A stretch of 61,638 bases of DNA from Candidatus Sulfopaludibacter sp. Its GTDB lineage: Bacteria; Acidobacteriota; Terriglobia; Bryobacterales; Bryobacteraceae. This document shows positions 16,791 through 26,138 of the stretch, piece after piece. The position numbers were made by a program, and so were the translations under genes. Numbering within the stretch: position 1 is the first letter of the stretch; each line of letters opens with the position of its first letter. The stretch covers positions 1 through 61,638 of the forward strand of contig JARLGM010000019.1 in assembly GCA_031292755.1 (NCBI GenBank). The letters run 5' to 3'. The notes beneath the pieces are model-generated. The model was not told the DNA's origin and searched no databases. It was given only the letters and a program-made list of their open reading frames with translations.

Positions 16791-19700
16791 ATGTCACTTT
16801 GTATGCTTACTCGCCGGAGCCTCGTCTTCGGCGCCGTGGCTTTTCTCATGCTGTTCACGGGACTCGCCTTTCCTCAATCCACTGGGACTATTCAAGGCAC
16901 CGTCGTCGACGCCACCGGCGCATCCGTGCCCAATGCTCCCATCACCGTTCACAACGAAAAGACTGGCGAAGAGCGCGCCACCACCACTGAATCCAGCGGC
17001 ATCTATCTCGTGCCGTCGCTCCCCGTCGGTGTGTACCGCGTTTCCGTCAAGGCCCCCGGCATGTCGCCCATGTCCGCCACCAACGTCGAAGTCCCCGTCG
17101 GCAGCTCCGTGCGCCAGGACTTCTCTCTCAAAGTTGCCAGCAGCACCGAAGTCGTCGAGGTCACCGGCGCCGCGTCCGTCATCGATACCAACTCCGTCTC
17201 CATCAGCGATGTCGTCAATCAGCACACCGTGCAGGAAATCCCGCTCAACGGCCGCCACTTCGTCGACCTCGCCCTTCTCGTCCCCGGTTCTGTCGTCCCG
17301 CCGGCCAACGGTTTCCTGACGGCGCCCTTGCGCGGCCAGGGCTCGTTCTCTTTCAATTCAGCGGGCGCGCGCGAAACAAGTGTCAACTTCATGGTCAACG
17401 GGATCAATCTGGGCGACCCCAGCCAGAACCAGATCACCTTTCAGCCCACCATCAACACCGTTGAAGAATTCAAAATTGACAATTCCACCTTCAGCGCCGA
17501 GTACGGCCGCAATTCCGGCTCTATCGTCAATATCGCTACCCGCGCCGGCGTCAATGTGTGGCACGGCGAAGCCTTCGAGTTTGTTCGCAACAACGACCTC
17601 GACGCCCGCAATTTCGGAAATCCCACCTTCACCGGGTCTGGCGCCTCGCTGGCGTCGAATCCGCAGTCGCCCTTCAAGCGCAACAATTTTGGCGGCGATG
17701 GCGGCGGAGCCGTCCTCAAAGACAAAACCTTCGTCTTCCTCACTTTCGAATCCACCCGCCAGCGCCAGTCGGTACCCCTTTCCTCCACTACCCTGACGTC
17801 CGCCCAGCGCGCCCAGGGGCTCGCCTCCAGCGATCCTATCGTGCAGAAGTTGATCCCGCTGATTCCGCTGGCCAATTCCGGCACCAATCAGTTCATTGCC
17901 TCCGCCGTGGCCCCCGTCAACATCGAGCAGGGCACCGCCAACGTCCGCCAGGTGTTCTCCGAAAAACAGCAGATCAACTTCTATTACGCTTACCAGCGCG
18001 ACCAGCGTAATGAGCCTCCTACCACCGATGGCAACAGCTTTCCCGGCAGCGGTGACCAGCGCAATGGCAGCCGCCAGTTGCTCACCATCAACGACACCTG
18101 GACCATCAGCCCCACTCTGGTGAATGAAGCGCGGGCCGGGTACAACCGCATCCACATCACCTTCGTCGGCGATAACACGGATAGCGCCACGTCTTTCGGA
18201 ATCAATAGCGGCGTCACCGCCCCCATCGGACTGCCGCAGATTTCCATCGCCGGCGCGTTCACCTTCGGCGGTATCGGCGGCTTTCCGCAGGGTCGCGGCG
18301 ATAACGTCGAAGCGGTTTCCGATACCCTGACCTGGGTTCACGGCAGTCACACCATCAAAATGGGCGGTGAATTCCGCCGCCAGAATTCCGACAACTTCTC
18401 TTATACGCCCGGCAGCTTCAACTTTTCCAACATCAACGCGTTTCTGGCCGACCAGGCCAACGGCTTCTCCGTCAATACCTCCAACCTTTCCAACCGCACC
18501 TACGGCAATTCCATCGGTGCTTTCATCACCGATACCTGGAAAGTGAAACCCACTCTCAGCCTCACGCTCGGCCTGCGTTACGACTGGTATGGCACGCCCA
18601 CTGAGGCGCAAAACCGCTTCGTCGTGTTCGACCCCGCCAACGATACGCTGCAGCGCGTCGGACAGTCCGGCGGACCCTCCCTCGCCTATAACCAGAGCAA
18701 GAATTTCGAGCCTCGCCTGGGCCTGGCTTGGGATCCCTTGAAGACCGGCCGCACCGTCATTCGCGCGGCTTATGCCATCATGACCGACCAGCCGACTCTC
18801 GGATTGGTTACCGGTCTTGTCTCCAACCCTCCCAATGCGTTTCCCATTTCCTTTTCACCCAGCACCGCCACCCCCTTTGTCACCTTCGCCAACGCCTACA
18901 ATTTCGCCAGCGGCAGTGTCGCGCCCTACTCGGTGGCGCATGGTTACAAGGATGCTTATGTCTCGGACTGGAACGTCAACCTCCAACAGCAAATTGGCCA
19001 TAGCTACGGATTGACTGTCGGCTATATGGGCAACAAAGGCTCCGATCTCAATATCGAGCGCAATTACAATCAGCCCATCAACGGCGTGCGCCCGTACCCC
19101 GCTCTCTCCGCCTCCAGCCCCATCGATCCGGGCTTGCCCCTTTCCAATATCGCCGTCTACGAAAGCGTCGGGAACTCCATCTACAACGCAGGCTGGGTGG
19201 AACTGAAGAAGGTGTACAGCAGCGGCCTGACGCTGGATGCCAGCTACACCTATTCCAAATCCATCGATGATAATTCCCGTGCCCAGCAGGGGCTGGTCAT
19301 TCAGAACAGTTACAACCTTCGCGGCGACCGCGGGCTTTCCGATTTCGATGTCCGCAACCACTTCGTCGTCAGCGGCGTCTACGAGCTTCCCTTCAAGGGC
19401 AGCCGCTGGAAGGAAGGTTGGGAAGCTTCGGTGATCGATACCGCCCAAAGCGGTAATCCCATCAACTTCCACATCGGCAACGCCACCTTCGCCGGTGCGG
19501 GCGTTCTCCGGCCCAGCGTCACTGGACCGGTCCAGACCGGTTTCTCGCCCGGCATCAATGGCAGCGCCACTTCGGTGACTTACATCCAGAATCCTTCCGT
19601 GTTCGTCAACCAGGGCACCACTCCCGGCACTACGCTGGGATTCGGCAACCTGGGCCGCAACGTGGTCATCGGCCCCGGATTCCTGAACACCGATGTGGCG

Positions 19701-19919
19701 ATCACCAAGTTCACCCACCTCCATACTTCGGCCGAACGCAACGTGGACCTGGTGATCCGCGCCGAGGCCTTCGATGTGTTCAACCAGCACGACCTGACCC
19801 AACCGAATTCGGTAGTGGGCTCGTCCGTCTTCGGCCTGATCACCGCAGGCACCCGTTTCCCGGCTGGAGACTTCGGAACCTCCCGCCAGCTCCAGCTCTC
19901 CCTGAAGCTGCAGTTCTAA
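16791..19919 (+). CDS. TonB-dependent receptor, Oar/acidobacterial type
   Basis: This 1042-residue outer-membrane protein has a signal peptide at residues 5-28 (FLMLFTGLAFPQ). A carboxypeptidase-regulatory-like beta domain follows at about 30-115 (GTIQGTVVDATGASVPNAPITV). The plug is at about 125-240 (GNSGSIVNIATRAG-like segment), and the barrel ends in the aromatic LKLQF typical of outer-membrane proteins. Members take up oligosaccharides or other large nutrients using TonB energy, and the substrate cannot be read from sequence. GAGGGG lies a few bases before the ATG. It stands alone in transcription, with the converging ADOP gene ending 70 bases downstream. Confidence 0.9.
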   Translation: MSLCMLTRRSLVFGAVAFLMLFTGLAFPQSTGTIQGTVVDATGASVPNAPITVHNEKTGEERATTTESSGIYLVPSLPVGVYRVSVKAPGMSPMSATNVEVPVGSSVRQDFSLKVASSTEVVEVTGAASVIDTNSVSISDVVNQHTVQEIPLNGRHFVDLALLVPGSVVPPANGFLTAPLRGQGSFSFNSAGARETSVNFMVNGINLGDPSQNQITFQPTINTVEEFKIDNSTFSAEYGRNSGSIVNIATRAGVNVWHGEAFEFVRNNDLDARNFGNPTFTGSGASLASNPQSPFKRNNFGGDGGGAVLKDKTFVFLTFESTRQRQSVPLSSTTLTSAQRAQGLASSDPIVQKLIPLIPLANSGTNQFIASAVAPVNIEQGTANVRQVFSEKQQINFYYAYQRDQRNEPPTTDGNSFPGSGDQRNGSRQLLTINDTWTISPTLVNEARAGYNRIHITFVGDNTDSATSFGINSGVTAPIGLPQISIAGAFTFGGIGGFPQGRGDNVEAVSDTLTWVHGSHTIKMGGEFRRQNSDNFSYTPGSFNFSNINAFLADQANGFSVNTSNLSNRTYGNSIGAFITDTWKVKPTLSLTLGLRYDWYGTPTEAQNRFVVFDPANDTLQRVGQSGGPSLAYNQSKNFEPRLGLAWDPLKTGRTVIRAAYAIMTDQPTLGLVTGLVSNPPNAFPISFSPSTATPFVTFANAYNFASGSVAPYSVAHGYKDAYVSDWNVNLQQQIGHSYGLTVGYMGNKGSDLNIERNYNQPINGVRPYPALSASSPIDPGLPLSNIAVYESVGNSIYNAGWVELKKVYSSGLTLDASYTYSKSIDDNSRAQQGLVIQNSYNLRGDRGLSDFDVRNHFVVSGVYELPFKGSRWKEGWEASVIDTAQSGNPINFHIGNATFAGAGVLRPSVTGPVQTGFSPGINGSATSVTYIQNPSVFVNQGTTPGTTLGFGNLGRNVVIGPGFLNTDVAITKFTHLHTSAERNVDLVIRAEAFDVFNQHDLTQPNSVVGSSVFGLITAGTRFPAGDFGTSRQLQLSLKLQF

Positions 19920-19989
19920 TCATGGGGGGCGCCGGCGATGGACCGGGTAAAGGCGCGGTACTGCCGGGTTGCGTGGCTCTGCGCTCGGC

Positions 19990-22482
19990 TCAGTCTTCCC
20001 GCAGAGCGGACATGGGCTCCATGCGCGATGCCCGTAGGGCTGGAATGTAACTGGCGAGCAGGGCGACTGCCGCCAACAGGATCGCGGCGAACGCGAGCGT
20101 TGTGGGATCGTACGGCTTCAGGCCGAACAGCAAGGCGCCGGCCGCCCGTCCTGCCCAAAGTGCGAGGCCTGTTCCCACCACCAGCCCCACGGCCAGTAGG
20201 AGCGTCGCTTCGCGGAGCACCAGCATGACCACGCGTCCGCGGTTCGCGCCCAATGCCACCCGCACGCCGATCTCGTTCCGCCGCCGTGCCACCATGTACG
20301 CGATCACGCCGTAAAGCCCCAGCGTCGCGAGCATACCGGCCAGAATTCCGAACGCTCCGGCGAGCATGGCCATCAGCCGGTCGCGCAGCAGCGACTCCCG
20401 GATCTGCTCCGCCAGCCGGGAGAACTGAATGCCGATCGCCGGGTGTACCCGCGAGACCACGCTCTTGGCGCTGCGCACAATTTCGGCGGGTGGCCCGGCG
20501 CTGCGCACCACGAAGGTCACGCCCGGTCCGGGCTCCCCGTCCTGCGTTTCCGGAAAGAACGCCAGGGGCATGAACTCCTCGCGAATCTCGTAGTACTTGG
20601 TATTTCGGACCATGCCCACCACCTGGTAAACCGGGTCGGGTTTGCCGGCCTGCCCTTCCACGCGAAACGATCGTCCCACCGGATTGCCGCCGCCGAAGAT
20701 GATACGCGCGAATGCCTCGTTGACAATGGCGATTTTGGCCGCGCCCAGCGTGTCGCGATCGGTGAAATCGCGGCCGCCCACCAGCCCGGTGCCCATGGTT
20801 CGAAAATAATCCGGGCTCACACGGTTGAAGAAGCAATCGGTATGTTTGCCGTTGGTGCCATCGGCCCAGGCATTTTCATCCCATCCGCTCCCGCTCACCG
20901 GAGTGAGATTCACTTGCGCGGCCGAGACCACGCCGGGGGTGGCGCGCAACCGGTCCAACAGGTCGCGGTAGACCAGGGGGAAGCGGTCCTTGGCGTAGTG
21001 CGCGGGGCGAAGGTCCAGGTCCACTACCGTAATGCCCTCGGCGTGGAAGCCGGCGTCCACGGAGAGAAGCTTCCGCAGGCTGCGCACGAACAGCAGCGCT
21101 CCCACCAACAGCACCAGGGAGAGAGAAACCTGCGCCACTACCAGGAGCCGGCGCAAGCCGAACCGCTCGCGGCCCGCCGAAAGGCCGCGGCCGCCCGCGC
21201 GCATCGCCGAGGCGGGCGAGATGCGCGTGGCTCGCAGCGCCGGCAACAGGCCGAACAGCAGACAGGTGCCGGCCGCGACCGCGGTAGTGAACGCCAGCAC
21301 CCGCGGATCCAGCCCCAGACCTACGAATACCTGGTTGTTCGGACCGCTTAGGAAGGCCACCAGGCCGCGGCTCAACGCCTGCGCCAGCAACACGCCCAGC
21401 AGCGTGCCTGCCACCGATAGCAGCATGGCCTCCGCCAGCAATTGCCCGATCAACCGCGCGCGCGATGCGCCGATGGCCTGGCGAATGGCGATCTCGCGCT
21501 CCCGCACACTGGCGCGCGCCAGCAGCAGGTTCGCCAGGTTGGCGCAGGCGATCAACAGCACCAGCCCGGTGGTCGCCAGCAGCAGCCACAACGGCGATTC
21601 ATACTCGCGGCGCAGTCCGGATACGCCCGTGGCGCCCGCTGTGACGTCCAGTTTGTTTGCCAGGTATCGCTTGGCTTGCTCGGGCCGGTAGGTGGGCGGC
21701 AGCGTTGCCTGCATGAAGCCCGGCGAAAGCGTTTGTAGATACGTCCTTGCTCGCTCCACCGTCCATCCCGGTTTCAGGCGGCCCATGGCGGAGAGCCAGA
21801 AGGCCGATTTTCCGGGAATCCGGCCGACCCCCTTGCCATCGGAGTCGAACAACGGGTCGGCGCATACGGGAAGGGCGACGTCGTACCGGTGGCCCACCTC
21901 GACTCCGAAAAATCCGGGGCCGGTCACCCCGATCACCGGGAAGGGCCGGCCGTCCAGCATCACCGTTCGTCCCGGGGCGTCCACGGCGCCCCCCAGTTCG
22001 CGCTGCCAGAACGCATAGCTGATCACCGCTCCGGGAGAGCCGCACCCCAGGCGATCGTCGTCCGCGTTGAAGACTCTCCCCACCAGCGGCTGCACACCGA
22101 GGACCCGGAAAAAATCGCCGCTGACGAAAAGCCCTTCGGCGTACCGCGCTTCGCCGCCCAGGGTGAGATTGAAGCGCGCGGCGCTCCAAGCCAACAGGCC
22201 GGAAAATGGTTCCGAGTGGTCGCGAAGCTGCTCCCATTGCGTGTACGTGAAACGCGCGCTGCGCGTGGAGAACCATCCGGAGCGCATGGACCCCTTGGCG
22301 AAATCGATGTATGCCAGTTCTTCGGGCCGCTGCACCGGCAGCGTGCGCAGACGAACGGCGTTGACCAGTTGGAAGATCGCCGTGTTGGCGCCGATACCGA
22401 GCGCCAGAGAGAGCACCGCCACCAGCGCGAATCCCGGATTCAGGAGCAGTTGTCGAGCGCCAAAACGCAGATCTCGCCACAT
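19990..22482 (-). CDS. ADOP-family permease (tandem FtsX)
   Basis: This 830-residue ADOP permease starts MWRDLRFGARQLLLNPGFA, the direct entry into the first MacB core without a prefix domain. It contains the GIGANTAIFQLVNAVRLRTLPV first helix, LLIACANLANLLLARASVREREIAIRQAIGASRARLI in the first FtsX block and RRRNEIGVRVALGANRGRVV in the second. It ends ALRASRMEPMSALRED. It is monocistronic and divergent from the thioredoxin gene. No ATPase gene accompanies it. Known relatives are orphan and their substrates are unknown. Confidence 0.9.
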   Translation of the reverse strand: MWRDLRFGARQLLLNPGFALVAVLSLALGIGANTAIFQLVNAVRLRTLPVQRPEELAYIDFAKGSMRSGWFSTRSARFTYTQWEQLRDHSEPFSGLLAWSAARFNLTLGGEARYAEGLFVSGDFFRVLGVQPLVGRVFNADDDRLGCGSPGAVISYAFWQRELGGAVDAPGRTVMLDGRPFPVIGVTGPGFFGVEVGHRYDVALPVCADPLFDSDGKGVGRIPGKSAFWLSAMGRLKPGWTVERARTYLQTLSPGFMQATLPPTYRPEQAKRYLANKLDVTAGATGVSGLRREYESPLWLLLATTGLVLLIACANLANLLLARASVREREIAIRQAIGASRARLIGQLLAEAMLLSVAGTLLGVLLAQALSRGLVAFLSGPNNQVFVGLGLDPRVLAFTTAVAAGTCLLFGLLPALRATRISPASAMRAGGRGLSAGRERFGLRRLLVVAQVSLSLVLLVGALLFVRSLRKLLSVDAGFHAEGITVVDLDLRPAHYAKDRFPLVYRDLLDRLRATPGVVSAAQVNLTPVSGSGWDENAWADGTNGKHTDCFFNRVSPDYFRTMGTGLVGGRDFTDRDTLGAAKIAIVNEAFARIIFGGGNPVGRSFRVEGQAGKPDPVYQVVGMVRNTKYYEIREEFMPLAFFPETQDGEPGPGVTFVVRSAGPPAEIVRSAKSVVSRVHPAIGIQFSRLAEQIRESLLRDRLMAMLAGAFGILAGMLATLGLYGVIAYMVARRRNEIGVRVALGANRGRVVMLVLREATLLLAVGLVVGTGLALWAGRAAGALLFGLKPYDPTTLAFAAILLAAVALLASYIPALRASRMEPMSALRED

Positions 22483-22586
22483 GCTGTTCAGACGTTACAC
22501 CCGCCCTGCGGTTGGGAAGTTTTTTCCGGCTGCCGCAGCCGCCGTGATATTAGTAAGTGGTGGAGGTTTCCCCCGGGGAGGTCCTT

Positions 22587-23981
22587 ATGAAGGCACTGCT
22601 CCTGTTGCTGCCCGCATACCTTGCCGCCCAGACAGGCTCCACTGACCTGCTTTCCGGCACCTGGCTCAACGAAAACCATCAAACCCCCGGCGTCACCCAG
22701 TTGACGGTGCGGCGCGACGGCGCCCGGACCATCGTGCACGTGTGGGGAGCGTGCTCGCCCGTGGACTGCGATTGGGGCGAAGCCGATGCCGAGTTGTGGA
22801 ACGGCATCCCCCTGGTCATCTGGAAGCACGGCTTCTCCGATATCCACATGGAGTTGGTGCCGCAGCCCGACGGGCGTCTGGTGGTGGTCTACCGTTCCGA
22901 ATATCACGATGAGTCCGGCCGCACCGATGCGGGGCAGGCCGAGTTTTATGCGCGCCAGGAGGAGAAGCCGGACTCCGCGGACACCCTGGCCGCCCGGGCC
23001 CTTCTGAAATCCGTCGCCGAAAAGTATCGTGCCCTGAAAACCGCCCGCTTCGAATCCACCCAAACCGTGCATCGCTCCACCGGCAAGAGCGAAATCCGTT
23101 CCGAAACCTCCACCACCCTGTTCTTCTCGGCGCCCGATCATGCCCGCGTGGAGACCCCGCGTTCCACACGCATCGAGGACGGAACGGTCGATTGGGAGCT
23201 GTTTCCCAGTTCCAACGAATATACCCGTATTCCGCAGGCGAAAGGTTTGAGTTCCCGTTTCCTCCCGTACGTGCTGCTCGATACGGTTCGCGGCACGCCG
23301 GTAATCTCCGGCCACGAGCAACTGGATGGCGTCAACTGCACCACGGTGCGGATCGACCTGGGGCGCGGCATCCGGCAGGAGTTGTGGATCGACGATGCTA
23401 CGCGCCTGGTCCGCAAAGAAACCTTCAACGATGCCTCCACCCGGCGGCAGACCGTATATACGGTGGCCCGCACCGATGAAAAGCTGGACCCGGCCCTGTT
23501 CACTTACGATCCGGCCAGGACCAACGCCACGGACCGCAGGCAATCCGCGCGCGAAGCTCCGGTCTCGCTGGTGGGCCGGCCCGCGCCGGAATTCGCCCTG
23601 CGCGATCTGGAAGACCGCGAAGTGCGCCTGGGCGACCTGCGTGGCAAGGTGGTTCTGCTGGATTTCTGGGGCACCTGGTGCGGCTACTGCCGGGAAGCGT
23701 TGCCCGCGGTCGAGTTGCTGCATCGCGCCGCGGAGAGCAAGGGCCTGGTGGTGTTCGGCGTGGATTCGGAAGCGCCCGCGCTTGCCCGGGAGTACGTCGC
23801 GAAGTACAAGTACACCTTCCGCACGCTCGCCGATCCCAACGATGCCCTGGCCGCGCGCTATCACGTGAACGGCTGGCCTACCACCGTACTGATCGATCGC
23901 GAAGGCAACGTAGCGTTCTACGACGAAGGCGGCGAGCAGGAAAAGCTACGGGACGCGCTCCTCAAACTGGGCGTCTGGTGA
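22587..23981 (+). CDS. Secreted modular thioredoxin (TlpA/ResA-like)
   Basis: This 464-residue protein has a signal peptide (MKALLLLLPAYLAAQ) and three parts. Residues 20-125 look like a small beta-barrel domain (WLNENHQTPGVTQLTVRRDG). Residues 135-310 resemble the LolA/outer-membrane-lipoprotein-sorting fold (LLKSVAEKYRALKTARFESTQT...). Residues 325-464 form an AhpC/TSA-type thioredoxin with active site WCGYC at 364-368 and the cis-proline in NGWPTTVLID. The thioredoxin part should act in periplasmic disulfide exchange. The first two parts suggest lipid or small-ligand binding. The ATG at 22587 follows GGGAGG by six bases. Confidence 0.85.
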   Translation: MKALLLLLPAYLAAQTGSTDLLSGTWLNENHQTPGVTQLTVRRDGARTIVHVWGACSPVDCDWGEADAELWNGIPLVIWKHGFSDIHMELVPQPDGRLVVVYRSEYHDESGRTDAGQAEFYARQEEKPDSADTLAARALLKSVAEKYRALKTARFESTQTVHRSTGKSEIRSETSTTLFFSAPDHARVETPRSTRIEDGTVDWELFPSSNEYTRIPQAKGLSSRFLPYVLLDTVRGTPVISGHEQLDGVNCTTVRIDLGRGIRQELWIDDATRLVRKETFNDASTRRQTVYTVARTDEKLDPALFTYDPARTNATDRRQSAREAPVSLVGRPAPEFALRDLEDREVRLGDLRGKVVLLDFWGTWCGYCREALPAVELLHRAAESKGLVVFGVDSEAPALAREYVAKYKYTFRTLADPNDALAARYHVNGWPTTVLIDREGNVAFYDEGGEQEKLRDALLKLGVW

Positions 23982-24040
23982 GGCGTTTCCAGCGGTAAAA
24001 CTAAAATCTTTCATCCCGCGGCTCTTCTATACTGGATGGC

Positions 24041-25612
24041 GTGAGACACAAATTCCTGCCTGCTCTGTTGCTGGCCCGTCTGACCGTTCCATTGGGCGCC
24101 CAGACCACGCCGTTCTTCAATGTACTGGATTACGGGGCCAAGCGCGGCGGCACGGAATCGTCCACCGCGGCCTTCCGCGCGGCCATTCAAGCCTGCGCCA
24201 AGGCCGGAGGCGGCACCGTCTGGGTGCCTGCCGGGCTGTATGTTTCCGGGGCCATCGAGTTGGTGAGCCACATGACCCTGCACCTGGATGCCGGCGCCGT
24301 GATTCGCTTCGCCGCCAACCGCGAAGAATACCCGCTGGTGCAAAGCCGCTTCGAGGGCGTGGAAACACGCGCTCCGGCCGCGATGATCGGCGGCCACAAC
24401 CTCGAGGATGTTGCCATAACCGGCCGCGGCACGCTCGTGGCCGATAATGCGGCGTGGCGCAAACTGGTGGCCGATCCTTCCTACCGCACGGCCTGGAACA
24501 ACGTGCTGAACCTGCTGGAGAAGAAATCGCCGGTCTCCGAGGAACTTCGCCGCACCGCTGAATTATCGCTGCGAGCCGATTTCATCCGCCCGGTGGAAAG
24601 CAAGAACGTGCTGATCGAAGGCATCCACATTATGGGCTCGCCCATGTGGGTACTCCACATGCTCTATTGCGAGAACGTAGTGATCCGCAACGTGGTGGTG
24701 GAGAGCTTTCCGGGCGCCAATACCGATGGCGTGGATATCGATTCCTGCCGGCACGTCCGCATCTCCGATTCCTATTTCGATACCGGCGACGACGCCATCT
24801 GCCTGAAGAGCGGCAAGGATGCCGACGGCCTGCGCGTGAACCGGCCCACCGAGGATGTCGCCATCACCAACTGCACCATTCATCGCGGACACGGCGCCGT
24901 CGTGCTGGGCAGCGAAACGTCCGGCGGCATTCGCAACGTGGTGGCCAGCAACATTGTGGCGCAGGGAACCGACCGCGGCATCCGCATTAAGAGCACGCGC
25001 GGCCGCGGCGGCCTGCTGGAGAATATCCGCTTCGATAACTGGATCATTGAAGACACGCCGAACCCCGCCATCGAAGTGACCAACTATTACACCCGCGCGC
25101 CCGAAGAGCCGGTGTCCGCACGCACGCCTGTCTTCCGTAACATCACCATTGCGAATGTCACCATCAATCGTTGCCGGACGGCGGTGAGCATCGAAGGGCT
25201 GCCGGAGATGCCGGTGCAGAATCTGCGGCTGATCGATATCACCGGCAATGCCACGGAAGGACTACGAGCCTTCAACACCAAAGGTCTGGAACTGCGCAAT
25301 GTGCGGATCGACGCCGGCAACGGCATCCCGTACCTGATCCGCGATGCCGCGGAACTGGATCTGGACGGACTGCAAACCCGGACCCCCAAGGCCGATGTGC
25401 CGGTGGTGCGGCTGGATAAGAGCAAAGGAGTCACGCTGCGCAACAGCGTTGCATGGCCCGGCACGGGCGTGTTCCTTTCGGTGGCGCCGGAGATGAAATC
25501 GGAGGTCACCCTGATGAACAACAACCTGGCGGGGGTGGCCACACCGGTGAAAGAGGAGTCCCTGGACGCCTGGAAATCGATCAACACGCCGGACCGGCCC
25601 AGGCAACGGTGA
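24041..25612 (+). CDS. GH28 polygalacturonase, secreted
   Basis: This 523-residue right-handed beta-helix enzyme has a signal peptide (residues 1-20). It should hydrolyse alpha-1,4-galacturonan in pectin, inverting the anomeric centre. All GH28 motifs are present: NTDG at 227-230 (Asp229), GDDAI at 249-253 (Asp250/Asp251), GHG at 283-285 and RIK at 315-317. The start is GTG, with TATACT ending seven bases before it and no Shine-Dalgarno, so translation is probably leaderless. Its product could end as galacturonate, and a galactarate dehydratase lies 9 kb downstream. A converging small gene overlaps nothing but lies 6 bases away. Confidence 0.93.
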   Translation: MRHKFLPALLLARLTVPLGAQTTPFFNVLDYGAKRGGTESSTAAFRAAIQACAKAGGGTVWVPAGLYVSGAIELVSHMTLHLDAGAVIRFAANREEYPLVQSRFEGVETRAPAAMIGGHNLEDVAITGRGTLVADNAAWRKLVADPSYRTAWNNVLNLLEKKSPVSEELRRTAELSLRADFIRPVESKNVLIEGIHIMGSPMWVLHMLYCENVVIRNVVVESFPGANTDGVDIDSCRHVRISDSYFDTGDDAICLKSGKDADGLRVNRPTEDVAITNCTIHRGHGAVVLGSETSGGIRNVVASNIVAQGTDRGIRIKSTRGRGGLLENIRFDNWIIEDTPNPAIEVTNYYTRAPEEPVSARTPVFRNITIANVTINRCRTAVSIEGLPEMPVQNLRLIDITGNATEGLRAFNTKGLELRNVRIDAGNGIPYLIRDAAELDLDGLQTRTPKADVPVVRLDKSKGVTLRNSVAWPGTGVFLSVAPEMKSEVTLMNNNLAGVATPVKEESLDAWKSINTPDRPRQR

Positions 25613-25618
25613 GCTTCC

Positions 25619-25987
25619 TTACTTGGACTCGGTGATCGACGTTACGTTGATGGTGTCTTTGGTCCGCTCGCCGGTTACTACAACGCTGAAATAGGGCTTC
25701 CTCCCGACCTTGCGAACCAACTCCGCGGCTTTGGCATCGCCCGCGGCATCGAATGTCAAACTGCTCCAATCCTGCCGCACCACCGCGAACGCCTTGGTCT
25801 TGGCGCTGGGGGAGCAGTAGCGGACTTCCAGATTCATATCGCGATCGGCGGTGCTTGTGGGGTCGGCCGGGTTCACGTTGCGCTCTTCACTGGCATAACA
25901 CTTGGAATCGACCAGCACTCCCGGCCAACTGTCCGCCAACGCCGGCGCCGATGCCAAAAACAGAAGGCAAGCAAGCCGCGGGCTCAT
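25619..25987 (-). CDS. Small secreted hypothetical protein
   Basis: This 122-residue protein has a signal peptide at residues 1-18 (CLLFLASAPALA). The mature part opens DSWPGVLVDSKCYASEERN, a start I associate with uncharacterised secreted proteins of Bryobacterales, and it has one more Cys (RYCSP) that could form a disulfide with the first. The C-terminal half is beta-rich (YFSVVVTGERTKDTINVTSI), which suggests a small OB- or cystatin-like fold. No function is assigned. It converges on the GH28 gene. Confidence 0.7.
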   Translation of the reverse strand: MSPRLACLLFLASAPALADSWPGVLVDSKCYASEERNVNPADPTSTADRDMNLEVRYCSPSAKTKAFAVVRQDWSSLTFDAAGDAKAAELVRKVGRKPYFSVVVTGERTKDTINVTSITESK

Positions 25988-26138
25988 CGAACCCTCCTGT
26001 CCTGTTGGACTGCGAAACAGCCGCCTGGGTTTCGTGATTCAGAATTTGGCGGGGGAACGCGCGCTTGCCCGGAAGCCAGATCGTCTGGAGATGACCCGCG
26101 CGCCTGCCGCACTTTCGCAGTACAATTGCAACAAGCAG

